64,000 nt of DNA from an uncultured bacterium (GCA_949291375.1 CASEVI010000002.1:166069-230068), one strand, 5' to 3'. Shown: positions 1-9,215, counted from the stretch's first letter. Notes: generated from the sequence alone by a model not told the origin. Translations and numbers: made by a program.

Positions 1-70
1 AAATACGATGCATTCTTCCATCATGTTTATATCCTTGAACTTCAATCCGTTTCTTTAATAAATTATCCAT
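1..70 (-). CDS. DUF402-family nucleotide phosphatase, N-terminal fragment (partial)
   Basis: Only the first 23 codons lie in the window; the gene continues beyond base 1. The N-terminus reads MDNLLKKRIEVQGYKHDGRM, followed by HRI. The block I-x-VQGYKHDG-x-MHR matches the conserved start of the Firmicutes DUF402 family (Ntdp/YgaC-like nucleoside tri- and diphosphatases, usually about 180 residues). A good ribosome binding site (AGGAGG) lies 10 bases before the ATG. The call rests on this short motif alone, so the function is inferred from the family and not from active-site residues, which are outside the window. Confidence 0.6.
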   Translation of the reverse strand, partial: MDNLLKKRIEVQGYKHDGRMHRI

Positions 71-90
71 ATTTTTATTTCCTCCTTTCT

Positions 91-125
91 TTTAAAAATT
101 TAAGAAAAAATCTTAAATTTTTAAA
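91..125. terminator. Perfect 15-bp inverted repeat between two minus-strand genes
   Basis: TTTAAAAATTTAAGA (91-105) and its exact complement (111-125) flank a five-base A loop. On the minus strand this hairpin follows the gene ending at 157 and directly precedes the AGGAGG of the DUF402 gene. It could be a weak terminator or a leader hairpin that controls ribosome access. The stem is almost all A-T. Confidence 0.45.
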
Positions 126-156
126 AATTAAATAAAGATAAAATAAAAATATAGCG

Positions 157-1212
157 TTATTTGATAGCTTCTCTTATTTCAATAACTTTTTCTAAGTCAG
201 CTTTACTTTTTGCAATATTTTTTAAATTAACAGATTCTTTTGTTGGAACATTGATAAAATCGTCAGCATAATCAATACCAACAAAAAGTTTTCCATTATT
301 AAGTGAAACAATTACATCAATAATTGTTTTATCAATTTTAAATTTTTTAACAATACTTAAAAGTTTACTATTTAAAATTTCTTTAACTCTTTCATCGTTA
401 ACATAAAAACTATATTTATCATTTCCATCAATTAATTTTAATCCGTCAAGATCATCGACTGGATAAGAATATTCTTTTCCTTTAAGTTGAAATAAACCTC
501 TTAAATTTAAATCAACTCCTTCAAGATCAAAAACAAACATTCTTCCTAAAAATCTTGGTTGTGGTCTATTTTTTACTAAAATTGATGCGGCACAATCAAA
601 AACTGTAAATGGTTTGTTATTAATAAAGCCACTTGAAACATTAATAGCTTTAAAAGTTTTAATATTCAAAAACATTTTTGATTCATCGAAAAGTGCTTTT
701 TCATCAGCTGTGATTGAAAAAGTTAAATCTTTAAATCTATCGCCAGAATAAATTTCTTTATTTGTTTCACCTAAAACAAATTGAACATATTCATTTCCAG
801 CAGCATCAAGTTTCTTTCTTTGAAATCTTGAAAAAATGAATGAACCGACTAAAAGAGCAATTGCACAGCATAAAACAACGATTGTTATCCAACTTTGGCC
901 TTCTTGATTACCTAAAGTTAAAGCAAGCACCAAAGCTAAAACTAAAACAATAAGTAAAACTGCAGTAACAACATAGTTCCACATTTTTAACTTTTTGCCG
1001 AATTTATTAAATTCTTCTCTTTTTTCGTCGATTCTTTTAGCTAAATCTTTTTCGCTTTCTTTAACGTTCAAAACTTCTTCTTCACCATTTTCAACTTCTT
1101 CAGGATTAAATACTTTTTCTTCATTAGCATTTTCTTCTCCCTCTTTTGAAATGGCGTTTTCTTGATTTAAAGGTGTAACTTCAACCTTTTTTTCTTCCTT
1201 TTTAAAACCCAT
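157..1212 (-). CDS. Two-TM membrane protein with large C-terminal soluble domain (DUF3137-like?)
   Basis: 351 residues. An acidic, Glu-rich N-terminal tail (about 1-70) is followed by two hydrophobic segments (about 78-100 and 107-127) joined by a short loop, then a soluble domain of about 220 residues. The soluble part contains NRPQPRFLGRMFVFDLEG and a terminal charged helix. The order two TM segments then soluble domain, with an FxG-type core, recalls DUF3137 proteins, but I cannot confirm membership. The start is supported by AGGAG upstream of the ATG. It is probably a single-gene unit, since 175 bases separate it from the ABC operon. The role is unknown. Confidence 0.75.
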   Translation of the reverse strand: MGFKKEEKKVEVTPLNQENAISKEGEENANEEKVFNPEEVENGEEEVLNVKESEKDLAKRIDEKREEFNKFGKKLKMWNYVVTAVLLIVLVLALVLALTLGNQEGQSWITIVVLCCAIALLVGSFIFSRFQRKKLDAAGNEYVQFVLGETNKEIYSGDRFKDLTFSITADEKALFDESKMFLNIKTFKAINVSSGFINNKPFTVFDCAASILVKNRPQPRFLGRMFVFDLEGVDLNLRGLFQLKGKEYSYPVDDLDGLKLIDGNDKYSFYVNDERVKEILNSKLLSIVKKFKIDKTIIDVIVSLNNGKLFVGIDYADDFINVPTKESVNLKNIAKSKADLEKVIEIREAIK

Positions 1213-1359
1213 AATTAATAATCTCCTAACAAAAATTCATTTATTATTATAAATGAATTAAATTTTAGTTAAAAATAAAATTAAAGTTTTACACGATATA
1301 AAAATAATAGATAAAGACAAAATGATTATTTATTTAAATTCTTCTTTACACGTGGTAAT

Positions 1360-1383
1360 AAAAAAGAGCGATTTTCATCGCTC
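1360..1383 (-). terminator. Rho-independent terminator after the ABC exporter operon
   Basis: On the minus strand GAGCGAT-GAAA-ATCGCTC is followed by TTTTTTATTA. It starts four bases past the TAA stop (1388) of the exporter gene, so it ends that operon. Confidence 0.85.
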
Positions 1384-1387
1384 AATG

Positions 1388-3217
1388 TTATTTATAATAC
1401 TTAGCTTGTGAATCAAATAATTCTTTATAAACGCCATTAGGTAGTTTCATTAAAGATTCGTGATTTCCACACTCAATTATCTTTCCTTTATCAATAACAA
1501 TGATATTATCGCAGAATTTAGTAGAAGACATACGATGAGAAATATAAATAGCTTTCTTATTATTAACTAACTTGTCAAATAAAGAATAAATTTCTGACTC
1601 ACTTATTGGATCAAGTGCCGAGGTTGGTTCATCTAAAAATACAAAATCACTATCTTTATAAAGCGCCCTAGCAATTGCAATCTTTTGAGCTTCACCTCCG
1701 CTAACTTCAACTCCTTCTTCTAAATATTTGTATAAAGGGGTATCAATTCCTTTATCAAACTTTTTATAGTCAAAATTAACATCATCTAAGTCTTTTTTAA
1801 TTAATTCTTCATCAATTTGTTTATTTGCGGCAACATTTTCTTTTATTGAAAAAGCAAAAAGAGTGAAATCTTGGAAAACAACAGCAAATAACTTTTGATA
1901 ATCTTTAAAATTAAAACGATTAATATTAATTCCATTAACTAAAATTTCTCCTTTTTCAGGTTTATAAAATCTAGCAATTAATTTAATAATCGTTGATTTT
2001 CCAGCTCCATTTTTACCAACAATTGCAGTTTTATCATAATTTCCTAATGTGAAGGAGACATCATCAAGAGCATATTCATCTGAATTCGGATACTTAAATG
2101 AGACATTTTTAAATTCGAAAATATATGGTGTTTTAACTTCATCAATACTAACCTCATCTTGAATCTTTTCATTATCTAAAGTCAAATAATCATAAAAATT
2201 AGATAAATAATTTGATTGAAGCATCATGTTTTGAATAGTATTAACTAAACTAATTAAAGCAGTTAATATATTTGTAACAGATCCAACAACTGAAACAATT
2301 GATCCAATATCAATTATTCCATAATAAGCTTTTAAAGTGACAAATAAATAAGAAATAAAAGTAACAAAAGTTGTAAAAACTGTTGTGATAAGCGTGATAT
2401 TTGCCGATTTTATTGAAGCTTTTCCAAATGAATCGTTTAAATGTTTATTGCACTCTTTCATTCTTTTAAAGACAATTTCTTTTAAATTAAAAATACGTGC
2501 ATCTTTTCCAAAACGATAATCTTCACTTAGCCTAAAAAAGTATAGAAAACGATGATTTGCATCAACATTTTCTTCAAATAGTTTTTCGTTAATTTTATAA
2601 ACCATTTTTAATACAAAAATAGAAAGAATAACAGCAAGAATCAAAACGACAATAATAATCAACCCGCTATACCGACTATTAGAAAATTTCATTAAATTAT
2701 CAGTATTTTCAATTGAATTATTATAAAAAAATAACTTCGAAACATAAAATAAGCCTAGAGCTAAAACAAAAATATTTTGAATGATAATAGAAAAATTTTG
2801 TATAAATGAGCCAACACCACCAGAAGAATTTTGGCCATCTCTAGCTCTTTGAAGTTTTAACTTATTTTCTTCTTTTTCTAAAATTTCATAATCCAAAGTT
2901 AAATTTCTTTTTGCTAATAAAATATCAGTATTCGAATAAAGAAACATTTTTATGCAATCAAAATATCTATTTAAAAGCAAATTTAAAATAGAAGCAATAA
3001 AAGTTAAAGAAACATAAATTAAAGCAACAATAAATATATCTATAAATTCAAAATTTTTTGCATCGTAAACTAAATTTAAAATTTTTTCTCCAAAAATTAA
3101 AGGTAAAAACATAATAATGCCGCCTAAAAGTCCAACAACTAAAGAGATTAAAATTGCAGCCTTATTAGTTTTAAGAGAGTATTTTAATATCTTAAGAAAA
3201 TTATTAAGCACCTTCAT
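1388..3217 (-). CDS. ABC exporter half-transporter (permease-ATPase fusion), second subunit
   Basis: About 609 residues from the chosen start. An N-terminal exporter-type membrane domain with about six helices is followed by a nucleotide-binding domain with Walker A GKNGAGKS, signature VSGGEAQKIAIARA, Walker B FVFLDEPTSALDP and the H-loop ISHRMSS. A longer reading frame begins at 3277, but the ATG at 3217 (MKVLNNFLKIL) has GGAGGG at proper spacing and is preferred. This start overlaps the stop of the upstream gene (3204) by 14 bases, which indicates translational coupling. It almost certainly forms a heterodimer with the upstream half-transporter and exports a peptide, lipid or drug; the substrate is not visible. 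Confidence 0.9.
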   Translation of the reverse strand: MKVLNNFLKILKYSLKTNKAAILISLVVGLLGGIIMFLPLIFGEKILNLVYDAKNFEFIDIFIVALIYVSLTFIASILNLLLNRYFDCIKMFLYSNTDILLAKRNLTLDYEILEKEENKLKLQRARDGQNSSGGVGSFIQNFSIIIQNIFVLALGLFYVSKLFFYNNSIENTDNLMKFSNSRYSGLIIIVVLILAVILSIFVLKMVYKINEKLFEENVDANHRFLYFFRLSEDYRFGKDARIFNLKEIVFKRMKECNKHLNDSFGKASIKSANITLITTVFTTFVTFISYLFVTLKAYYGIIDIGSIVSVVGSVTNILTALISLVNTIQNMMLQSNYLSNFYDYLTLDNEKIQDEVSIDEVKTPYIFEFKNVSFKYPNSDEYALDDVSFTLGNYDKTAIVGKNGAGKSTIIKLIARFYKPEKGEILVNGININRFNFKDYQKLFAVVFQDFTLFAFSIKENVAANKQIDEELIKKDLDDVNFDYKKFDKGIDTPLYKYLEEGVEVSGGEAQKIAIARALYKDSDFVFLDEPTSALDPISESEIYSLFDKLVNNKKAIYISHRMSSTKFCDNIIVIDKGKIIECGNHESLMKLPNGVYKELFDSQAKYYK

Positions 3218-5036
3218 AAGTTTCTTCACCCTCCTTTTTATCTTGATAATATTTGGCTTGTATATTAAACATTCCAAAATATTTGCCTTTTAAAGCCATT
3301 AGTTCATCATGGGTCCCCTCTTCAATGATTTTTCCATTTTCAATAAAATAAATTTTATCGCAAAATCTAGTTGACGAAAGACGATGAGAAATAAATATTG
3401 AAGTTTGATTTTTAGTTAAATCATTATATTTTTCATATAAATTTTTTTCAGCTACTGGATCTAATGCTGAAGTAGGTTCATCTAAAATTAAAAAAGATGA
3501 TTTTTTATATAAAGCTCTTGCTAAAAGCATTTTTTGAACCTCTCCTCCACTTAAATTAATACCGTTTTTATCAAAATTTTGAGTTAAAAAGGTATTTTCT
3601 TTATCTTTTAATGAATTAACTTTATCTTCTAAACCAGAATCTTTTAAACATTGTTTAAATTTTTCTTCATCGTATTCATAAGAACAAACAATATTATCTT
3701 TAATTGTAAATGCTAATGGACAAACATCCTGATTAATAATTGAGATAAATTTATAGTAATCATTAATATCAAATTCTTTTATATTATGATTATTTATTAA
3801 AATTTCTCCTTCAGTAGGAATATATAAACCGACTAAAAGTTTAGCTAAAGTTGTTTTCCCAGCACCATTAATTCCAACAATTGCAACTTTTTCATTTTTC
3901 TTAATTTTCAAAGAAAAATCTTTAAAAATATAATTTTCACTTCCTTTATATTTAAAGCTTATATTTTTAATTTCAATTTCAAATGGTGTAGATAAAACAT
4001 TGATATCTGTTTTATTTTCATGAGAAAAATCACCACAAATATCATAAAAACTACGATAATATTGAACACTTAATGAATAAGAAATATTATTATCGATTAA
4101 ATAAATTACTTGATCCATGTAGGAATTGAATGCCGTTAAAGATGCTAAAAGTGTAACAAATTCAGAAGCATTAATTGTTCCATTAATTGCTTCAGAAATT
4201 AAAATGGCATAAGCAAGTAAATCTCTAATTAAAGCAAATATAGTTAATTCTCCATCAGGAATAAACCATAAAAACTTTACTTTTAACATAACCTTTCTTA
4301 ATTCTTTCGAATATGAAGACAATAAATTGTTAAATTTTTTAGCTAAAGAATAATTTCTAATATCTTTTGAAGATACTTCATATTCACTTATATCCGAAAC
4401 ATATCTAATTTTATTATTAATTTTCGACCATTCATCATTTAAAATCTTATCTTTTTTCTTTATAAAATGAGCAATAATTAAATTTAAAATAAAACCAATT
4501 AAAACTATTAATAAAATTAATGGCGAAATAAAAAGCGAAGGAATTGCAAAAATAATTAAAGAAATAATTGCTGTTACTAATTTAGGAAAATCATGATAAA
4601 CTCCCTCCACCCCAGCATAATTAGAAGATACTGCATTTTGAGCTTCCATAAATTTATCTTTAACTTCTTTTTCTTCAAATTTTTGATAATCCATTTCTAA
4701 AGTTCTTTTTGTTAAATCATAAAAAGGGACAGTCGCTCTAGTAATTGTATAGCCCATATTTAAAACTTGTTCTAGATATGAATTTCCAACCTTAAAAATT
4801 AAAAATATTAAAGAAATTGATAATAAAAGAATTAATGCTCTATTTATTTCAAAACCATTTTCAATAAAATAAACAATCATTGAAGGTAAATATGTTGAAA
4901 CAACAGCCGCTAATATTCCCAAAGTCAAAGAGAAAGGAATTAAAAATCGATAACTTTTTTTAGCCTTAAAAAGTATTGAATAACAGAATTTTATATTCGA
5001 AAAAAAGCCATATTTTGTCTTTTTCTTTTTTTGCAT
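3204..5036 (-). CDS. ABC exporter half-transporter (permease-ATPase fusion), first subunit
   Basis: 610 residues. Membrane domain followed by an ATPase with Walker A GINGAGKT, signature LSGGEVQKMLLARA, Walker B FLILDEPTSALDP and H-loop ISHRLSS. It resembles its neighbour in length and order and ends in a Glu-rich tail (KKEGEETYEGA). The AT-rich promoter region lies in 5037-5147 with AGAGGG as a ribosome binding site. Together the two genes make one two-subunit exporter. The Q-loop region (INQDVCPLAFTI) is conserved in form. No dedicated substrate gene is adjacent, so the cargo is unknown. Confidence 0.9.
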   Translation of the reverse strand: MQKKKKTKYGFFSNIKFCYSILFKAKKSYRFLIPFSLTLGILAAVVSTYLPSMIVYFIENGFEINRALILLLSISLIFLIFKVGNSYLEQVLNMGYTITRATVPFYDLTKRTLEMDYQKFEEKEVKDKFMEAQNAVSSNYAGVEGVYHDFPKLVTAIISLIIFAIPSLFISPLILLIVLIGFILNLIIAHFIKKKDKILNDEWSKINNKIRYVSDISEYEVSSKDIRNYSLAKKFNNLLSSYSKELRKVMLKVKFLWFIPDGELTIFALIRDLLAYAILISEAINGTINASEFVTLLASLTAFNSYMDQVIYLIDNNISYSLSVQYYRSFYDICGDFSHENKTDINVLSTPFEIEIKNISFKYKGSENYIFKDFSLKIKKNEKVAIVGINGAGKTTLAKLLVGLYIPTEGEILINNHNIKEFDINDYYKFISIINQDVCPLAFTIKDNIVCSYEYDEEKFKQCLKDSGLEDKVNSLKDKENTFLTQNFDKNGINLSGGEVQKMLLARALYKKSSFLILDEPTSALDPVAEKNLYEKYNDLTKNQTSIFISHRLSSTRFCDKIYFIENGKIIEEGTHDELMALKGKYFGMFNIQAKYYQDKKEGEETYEGA

Positions 5037-5147
5037 AATTCATAACCCTCTTTCAAATTTATATACTTATTATAAAAAATTGAAAAGTAAAAATTTTTTG
5101 TTATACACAATAAATTTTCTTTACATAAAAAGTAAAATTTTCTTTTT

Positions 5148-5582
5148 TTATTCTCCAAGTACTTTTTTAAATATTTTTTTAATATCGTCATCACTTAAAT
5201 AAGGATAAAGTTGATTAACATCAATATCAATTTCATCATTTAAATAAGCTTCAACTATTTTAGATAATGTATCATCATCTAAAAAAGGTAACATTGAATA
5301 AATTTTTTCATCAAAATTATTATTTTTTATCGAATTTAAAACATATTCATCATAAGCATCTTCATCAATAAAAGGGAACATATAACTAACTTCTTTATTC
5401 TCTTTTAATTCATGTTTAAATAATTTTTCATAAATAAAATCTTCATCTAAGAAAGGTAAAAGCGTTTTTAAAGAGATGTCTTTAAAAGATCTATCTTCAT
5501 TTTCCAAACATTTTAAAGCCAATTTTTCTAAATCTTCATCATCTAAAAATGGTAATAAACTTTTAATACTTTTAATCTTCAT
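5148..5582 (-). CDS. LPFLDDD tandem-repeat protein
   Basis: 144 residues, all made of about five degenerate repeats of roughly 27 residues built around the core (L/M)-(L/F/Y)-P-(F/Y)-(L/I)-(D/S)-(D/E)-(D/E), for example SLLPFLDDEDLEKLAL and SMLPFLDDDTLSKIVE. Each repeat predicts two short helices, so the protein is probably a small acidic alpha-solenoid in the cytoplasm. It starts two bases after the stop of the XRE regulator gene, with AGGAGA inside that gene's end, so the two are co-transcribed. I know of similar repeat proteins beside XRE regulators in Firmicutes but no function; it may be a partner of the regulator. Confidence 0.8.
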   Translation of the reverse strand: MKIKSIKSLLPFLDDEDLEKLALKCLENEDRSFKDISLKTLLPFLDEDFIYEKLFKHELKENKEVSYMFPFIDEDAYDEYVLNSIKNNNFDEKIYSMLPFLDDDTLSKIVEAYLNDEIDIDVNQLYPYLSDDDIKKIFKKVLGE

Positions 5583-5584
5583 AT

Positions 5585-6058
5585 TTATTTTATTTTCTCC
5601 TTATTTTTTTCATTTATTAATCTATTAAAATAAACTTTTTCATCAATACTTATATTATCTATAAATCTATTCATATCGATATTTTTAATTCTTTTTTCTA
5701 CTATCGATTTAATAAGAAGAAACCTTTCTTCCTTATTAAATCGATAAAAGTTAGAAATAAAATCATATTTATATTCATTATTTAATAATGAAGAAATAAT
5801 ATAGTTTTTAGAATGAAATAAAAAATATTCGTCTAAAGAAACAAACGATTCATCAAGTAATAATAATCTTTCTATCGAAACATTAAATAATTTAGAAAGA
5901 TAAACAACATTATCAATTGAAGGGAATCCCTTTCCTTTTTCCCATAAAGAGATTGCTTGTCGAGATAAAAATAATTTTGAAGCTAACTCTTCTTGCGACA
6001 AATTATTTTCAATTCTTAATCTTTTTATATTATTTCCAATTCCTTCTAAATCAAGCAT
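5585..6058 (-). CDS. XRE-family transcriptional regulator
   Basis: 157 residues. An N-terminal Cro/CI helix-turn-helix (about residues 8-62) has the typical sequence LSQEELASKLFLSRQAISLW. The following roughly 95 residues are charged and helical and match no domain I recognise; they may bind the repeat protein encoded next. It lies between a 43-codon leader ORF (ending eight bases upstream) and the LPFLDDD-repeat gene (two bases downstream), so three genes form one tight unit. Its own ribosome binding site (GAGATAA) is weak, which suggests coupling to the leader ORF. Confidence 0.88.
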   Translation of the reverse strand: MLDLEGIGNNIKRLRIENNLSQEELASKLFLSRQAISLWEKGKGFPSIDNVVYLSKLFNVSIERLLLLDESFVSLDEYFLFHSKNYIISSLLNNEYKYDFISNFYRFNKEERFLLIKSIVEKRIKNIDMNRFIDNISIDEKVYFNRLINEKNKEKIK

Positions 6059-6065
6059 ATAAAAA

Positions 6066-6197
6066 TTATCTCATAAAATATAAATTTTTCTCATTATTAA
6101 GGTATAGTTTTATTCTATTTTCCTCAATATTTCTAGAAATAATTAAATAAGATAACAATCTTTTTCTTCTTTTTTCGCTATTTATTTTATTTTTCAT
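6066..6197 (-). CDS. Small basic ORF leading the XRE operon (43 aa)
   Basis: ATG at 6197 with a strong AAAAAAGGAGA upstream and a TAA at 6066-6068. The product is Lys/Arg-rich at its start (MKNKINSEKRRKRLLSYLII) with an amphipathic middle. It ends seven bases before the XRE start codon, whose own ribosome binding site is poor. It could be a leader peptide that couples translation or a short partner protein. I find no homologue by eye, so it rests on the ribosome binding site and position. Confidence 0.45.
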   Translation of the reverse strand: MKNKINSEKRRKRLLSYLIISRNIEENRIKLYLNNEKNLYFMR

Positions 6198-6284
6198 ATA
6201 AATTTAATCTCCTTTTTTATTTTTTATGACTATACTTTAATTAAAAAGAAAAGTTTTGTAACGCAACCTATACTTGCATAAAAT

Positions 6285-6312
6285 AAAAAATACGAAATTA
6301 ATCGTATTTTTT
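6285..6312. terminator. Bidirectional intrinsic terminator
   Basis: AAAAAATACGA and TCGTATTTTTT form an 11-bp stem with a six-base loop. It lies just past the stop of the thiT-like gene (6356, minus strand) and would serve that gene. Confidence 0.75.
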
Positions 6313-6355
6313 ACTTGTTTAGGATAATATAAGGAGAGGATAAAAATATAAATAA

Positions 6356-7459
6356 TTAAATAGTCATATAATCCCTTTTAAGTGGGAAAAGATGATTAAT
6401 TCTTAAAATTGCTGGAGATAAAATTAATGATAAAACTAAACACGTTAAAGCACTAACTCCAACATAAATATAATTATATAGGATAATATCAACAATATCG
6501 GTTAATCCATAAAGTAAATAGGAAGATAATCCACTTCCAAACATTCTAACGACAAAACCACAAATAGCCCCTAAAGTAAATGAAACCATTAGTGAAGGAA
6601 GTTCTTTATTTTTAAATGTTGTTTTAGAAAAAATAAAATAAAATAATCCAGGAAGAGCATAACCAAAAAAACCAATCATATAATCAAAAGGAAGCGTTTG
6701 AATACCCCATCCGTCAATTATATTTGTAATTACTCCAAAAAGAATTGAAGAAGCAAAAACTCCTTTAATAAATCCGATTCTGATTGAAAGAATCATTAAA
6801 GGAAGAGCTGAAGCATTAATGCTTCCTCCACTACTTCCAACTTGAATTTTTATTTTATCTAAAACAACTGCTAAAGCAACCATCATTGAAATTTCAGCAA
6901 TTTCTCTTGTTGTAAAAATAAGTTTCTTTAATTTTAATGAAGATGTAACTAAAACTAAAATAACCGCCTCTAAAACTAAATAACAAATAAATGAAGCTTC
7001 TGAAACAATTAATTTATCAAAATTTTCATACGAAGAAATTGAAGGATTAAATAAATCAAATCCATAAGAAATAACAACATAAAAAATTATTCCAGCAACC
7101 ACTGAAAAAGATGAAATTAAAAGTGGAATATTCTTTTTTTCATCTTTTAATAAAAGCGAAACTAAATAAGAAAGCAATCCTAAAATAACAAAAATAAATG
7201 ATATAAGGGCAAAAACATCTAAATTGATATTAAATCCATTAATTCCAACACTAAAAACCAAATTATAAAGATTAATTAAAACATTATCTTCACCACTTGT
7301 TAAAACAATTTCAAATGCTGGTAAAATTAAAAAGATAAAAGAACATAAAAATAAGATTATTGTAAGTAAAACCTTATAATCTAAATTAAATTTCTTTTCT
7401 TCTTTTTTTTCGTTTATAGAAGCATTTTCATTACTATTATTAATATGATTTTCTTCCAT
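6356..7459 (-). CDS. thiT: ECF transporter thiamine-binding S component with extra N-terminal membrane domain
   Basis: 367 residues. The C-terminal half (about 185-360) fits the ThiT S-component: EISMMVALAVVL, the substrate-loop region GGSINASALPLMILS, RIGFIKGVFASSILFGVI and a terminal NHLFPLKRD. ThiT alone is about 180-200 residues; here an additional region with a charged tail (1-27) and four or five hydrophobic segments (about 30-175) precedes it. The gene sits behind a TPP riboswitch, which independently supports thiamine or a precursor as substrate. The energising ECF subunits are not in the window, so a shared EcfA/T module elsewhere is implied. AGGAGG precedes the ATG. Confidence 0.85.
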   Translation of the reverse strand: MEENHINNSNENASINEKKEEKKFNLDYKVLLTIILFLCSFIFLILPAFEIVLTSGEDNVLINLYNLVFSVGINGFNINLDVFALISFIFVILGLLSYLVSLLLKDEKKNIPLLISSFSVVAGIIFYVVISYGFDLFNPSISSYENFDKLIVSEASFICYLVLEAVILVLVTSSLKLKKLIFTTREIAEISMMVALAVVLDKIKIQVGSSGGSINASALPLMILSIRIGFIKGVFASSILFGVITNIIDGWGIQTLPFDYMIGFFGYALPGLFYFIFSKTTFKNKELPSLMVSFTLGAICGFVVRMFGSGLSSYLLYGLTDIVDIILYNYIYVGVSALTCLVLSLILSPAILRINHLFPLKRDYMTI

Positions 7460-7487
7460 ATACTTCTTTTTCCTCCTAAAAAATTAA

Positions 7488-7521
7488 TAAATAAAATAAA
7501 AGCTACCTATTTTCTAGGTAG
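7488..7521 (-). terminator. Riboswitch-controlled terminator upstream of thiT
   Basis: On the minus strand CTACCTA-GAAAA-TAGGTAG is followed by CTTTTATTTTATT. It stands between the TPP aptamer and the thiT ribosome binding site. That is the expected place for the off-state terminator of a transcriptional thiamine riboswitch. Confidence 0.7.
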
Positions 7522-7603
7522 TAATAATCTTTTTTATTTAATTTTTAATTTTTAAATACTTTTTAAAAATTAAAAATTAATTTATAACTAGTATTATTTA
7601 AAA

Positions 7604-7692
7604 AAGTATTCCTACGCTAGAATTACCTAGATCAGGTTATAATGGTCAAAAGTAACTACTTTTATCTCAGCCAGTATCACTAGCACCCACAA
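7604..7692 (-). promoter_or_regulatory. TPP (thi-box) riboswitch
   Basis: The minus strand carries the conserved landmarks in order: GGGTGC near 7688, CTGAGA near 7668, ACCTGATCTAGGTAAT near 7640 and the 3' block TAGCGTAGGAA near 7612. Spacing agrees with a compact TPP aptamer. It controls the thiT gene starting at 7459; binding of thiamine pyrophosphate should favour the terminator at 7488-7521 and shut off uptake. Confidence 0.95.
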
Positions 7693-7733
7693 CAAATATA
7701 ATAAACTCAATTAAATGAAAATTAAACAAAAAT

Positions 7734-8402
7734 TTATTTAAATATTGTATTTTCCCATTTAATTTCTTTTAAATTATGTTCTTTTAAATAATTATTAGTT
7801 TTTTTAAACATATCGGTGTTAAAAAATCCACCCTTATTAGCTCCTAATGGGGAAGGATGGGTTGCTTTTATTAATAATCTATTTTTATTTAATATATATT
7901 TTTCATAACTTTTCGCTTTATTTCCCCGTAAAATAAAAACAATTGGCCGATCAATTTTATCTATAAATTTCATTAAATCTTCAAAAAATAATTGATATTC
8001 TTTATTGTTATGAGATAAAGGTTTTCCTTCAACAACACTTAAAATTGGATTTATTAAAAATACACCTTGTTTTGCAAGATAAGTTAAATCACCACTTTGA
8101 AAATTCATTATACATTTAAATTCATTTTCAATTTCTTTATAAATATTTTCTAAACTTGGAGGAAGTTTAACACCTTCTTTAACACTAAAAGCAAGGCCCA
8201 TTGCTTGATTTTTATTAAAATATGGATCTTGACCAATAATAACCACTTTTAAAGATGATAAAGAACATAACTTAAAAGCGTTATAAATTTCTTCTCTAGG
8301 TGGATAAATAACTTTACTTTTATATTCTTCATCCAAAAAATTATTTAATTTTATAAAATAATCCTTATTTTTTATTTCGTTAAAAAAATCATTCCATTCC
8401 AT
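7734..8402 (-). CDS. ung: Uracil-DNA glycosylase, family 1
   Basis: 222 residues, the usual length. It removes uracil from DNA as the first step of base excision repair. Family motifs are complete: water-activating VVIIGQDPYFNKNQAMGL (Asp in GQDPY), the SLENIYKEIENE segment, and the DNA-intercalation loop HPSPLGANKGGFF, with the usual Ser/Ala after HPSPL replaced by Gly-Ala. The minus-strand gene ends 39 bases from the riboswitch region and lies downstream of the SDR gene (36-base gap), possibly in the same transcript. Confidence 0.97.
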   Translation of the reverse strand: MEWNDFFNEIKNKDYFIKLNNFLDEEYKSKVIYPPREEIYNAFKLCSLSSLKVVIIGQDPYFNKNQAMGLAFSVKEGVKLPPSLENIYKEIENEFKCIMNFQSGDLTYLAKQGVFLINPILSVVEGKPLSHNNKEYQLFFEDLMKFIDKIDRPIVFILRGNKAKSYEKYILNKNRLLIKATHPSPLGANKGGFFNTDMFKKTNNYLKEHNLKEIKWENTIFK

Positions 8403-8438
8403 AAAATATTATTTTTATTTAAATAAAATAATTAATTT

Positions 8439-9215
8439 TTAAGCATCTTCTTTCATTGTTTTAGCACTTACAAAAGTAACAAAACTTCTTGGGAAAAGAC
8501 GAGTAATAAAAACAGTTAATTTATTTTTAAAACCAGTAATTAATAATTTTTTATTCTTTTTAGATGCTTTATAAGCTTTTAAAGCAACTTCTTTTGCTTC
8601 TAAAGGTTTGATTTTTTTAAAAGTATAGTCATTATGAGCATTATTAACAAAGTTTGAATTAAATGGACCTGGACAAAGAGTTAAAACATGAACATTATCT
8701 TTTTTGACTTCATAAGTAATTGCTTCGCTTAAAAGTAAAACATAAGCTTTAGTTGCGTGATATGTACACATATATGGGCCACTCATAAAACCGGCAATTG
8801 AAGAAACATTAATTATATGACCTTCTTTATTTTTAACCATATCTTCAATAAATACACGTGTTAAAAATAAAAGAGCATTACAATTAACTTCACTCATTTT
8901 GATTTGTTTATCAATGTCCATTTTTAAAAAATCTTCTCGATCTCCAAATCCTGCTGAATTAATTAAATTATTAACAAAATATTTTCTTTCTTTAACATAT
9001 TTTTCTAATTTCTTTAATTCTTCAATATTTGATAAATCACATTGATAAATATCAATAAGTAAATTTTTATTTTTATTTTCTAAAGAAGTTTTTAATTTTT
9101 CTAATCCATCTTTATTAACACCGACTAATAATAAATTATTATTATCTTTAAAATATAGCTCGCTAAATTCTTTACCTAATCCACTAGCTGCACCACTAAT
9201 TAATGTTACTTTCAT
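8439..9215 (-). CDS. Short-chain dehydrogenase/reductase
   Basis: 258 residues. Rossmann-fold NAD(P)-dependent oxidoreductase. The cofactor loop is TLISGAASGLGKEF, the structural motif NSAGFGD stands for NNAG, and the catalytic set is NVSSIAG (Ser) with YHATK (Tyr and Lys). Classical SDR subfamily; the substrate cannot be read from the sequence. It is transcribed away from a TetR regulator whose start is 437 bases off, and the gap holds several perfect inverted repeats, so repression by that regulator is likely. GAGGAAG precedes the ATG. Confidence 0.92.
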   Translation of the reverse strand: MKVTLISGAASGLGKEFSELYFKDNNNLLLVGVNKDGLEKLKTSLENKNKNLLIDIYQCDLSNIEELKKLEKYVKERKYFVNNLINSAGFGDREDFLKMDIDKQIKMSEVNCNALLFLTRVFIEDMVKNKEGHIINVSSIAGFMSGPYMCTYHATKAYVLLLSEAITYEVKKDNVHVLTLCPGPFNSNFVNNAHNDYTFKKIKPLEAKEVALKAYKASKKNKKLLITGFKNKLTVFITRLFPRSFVTFVSAKTMKEDA

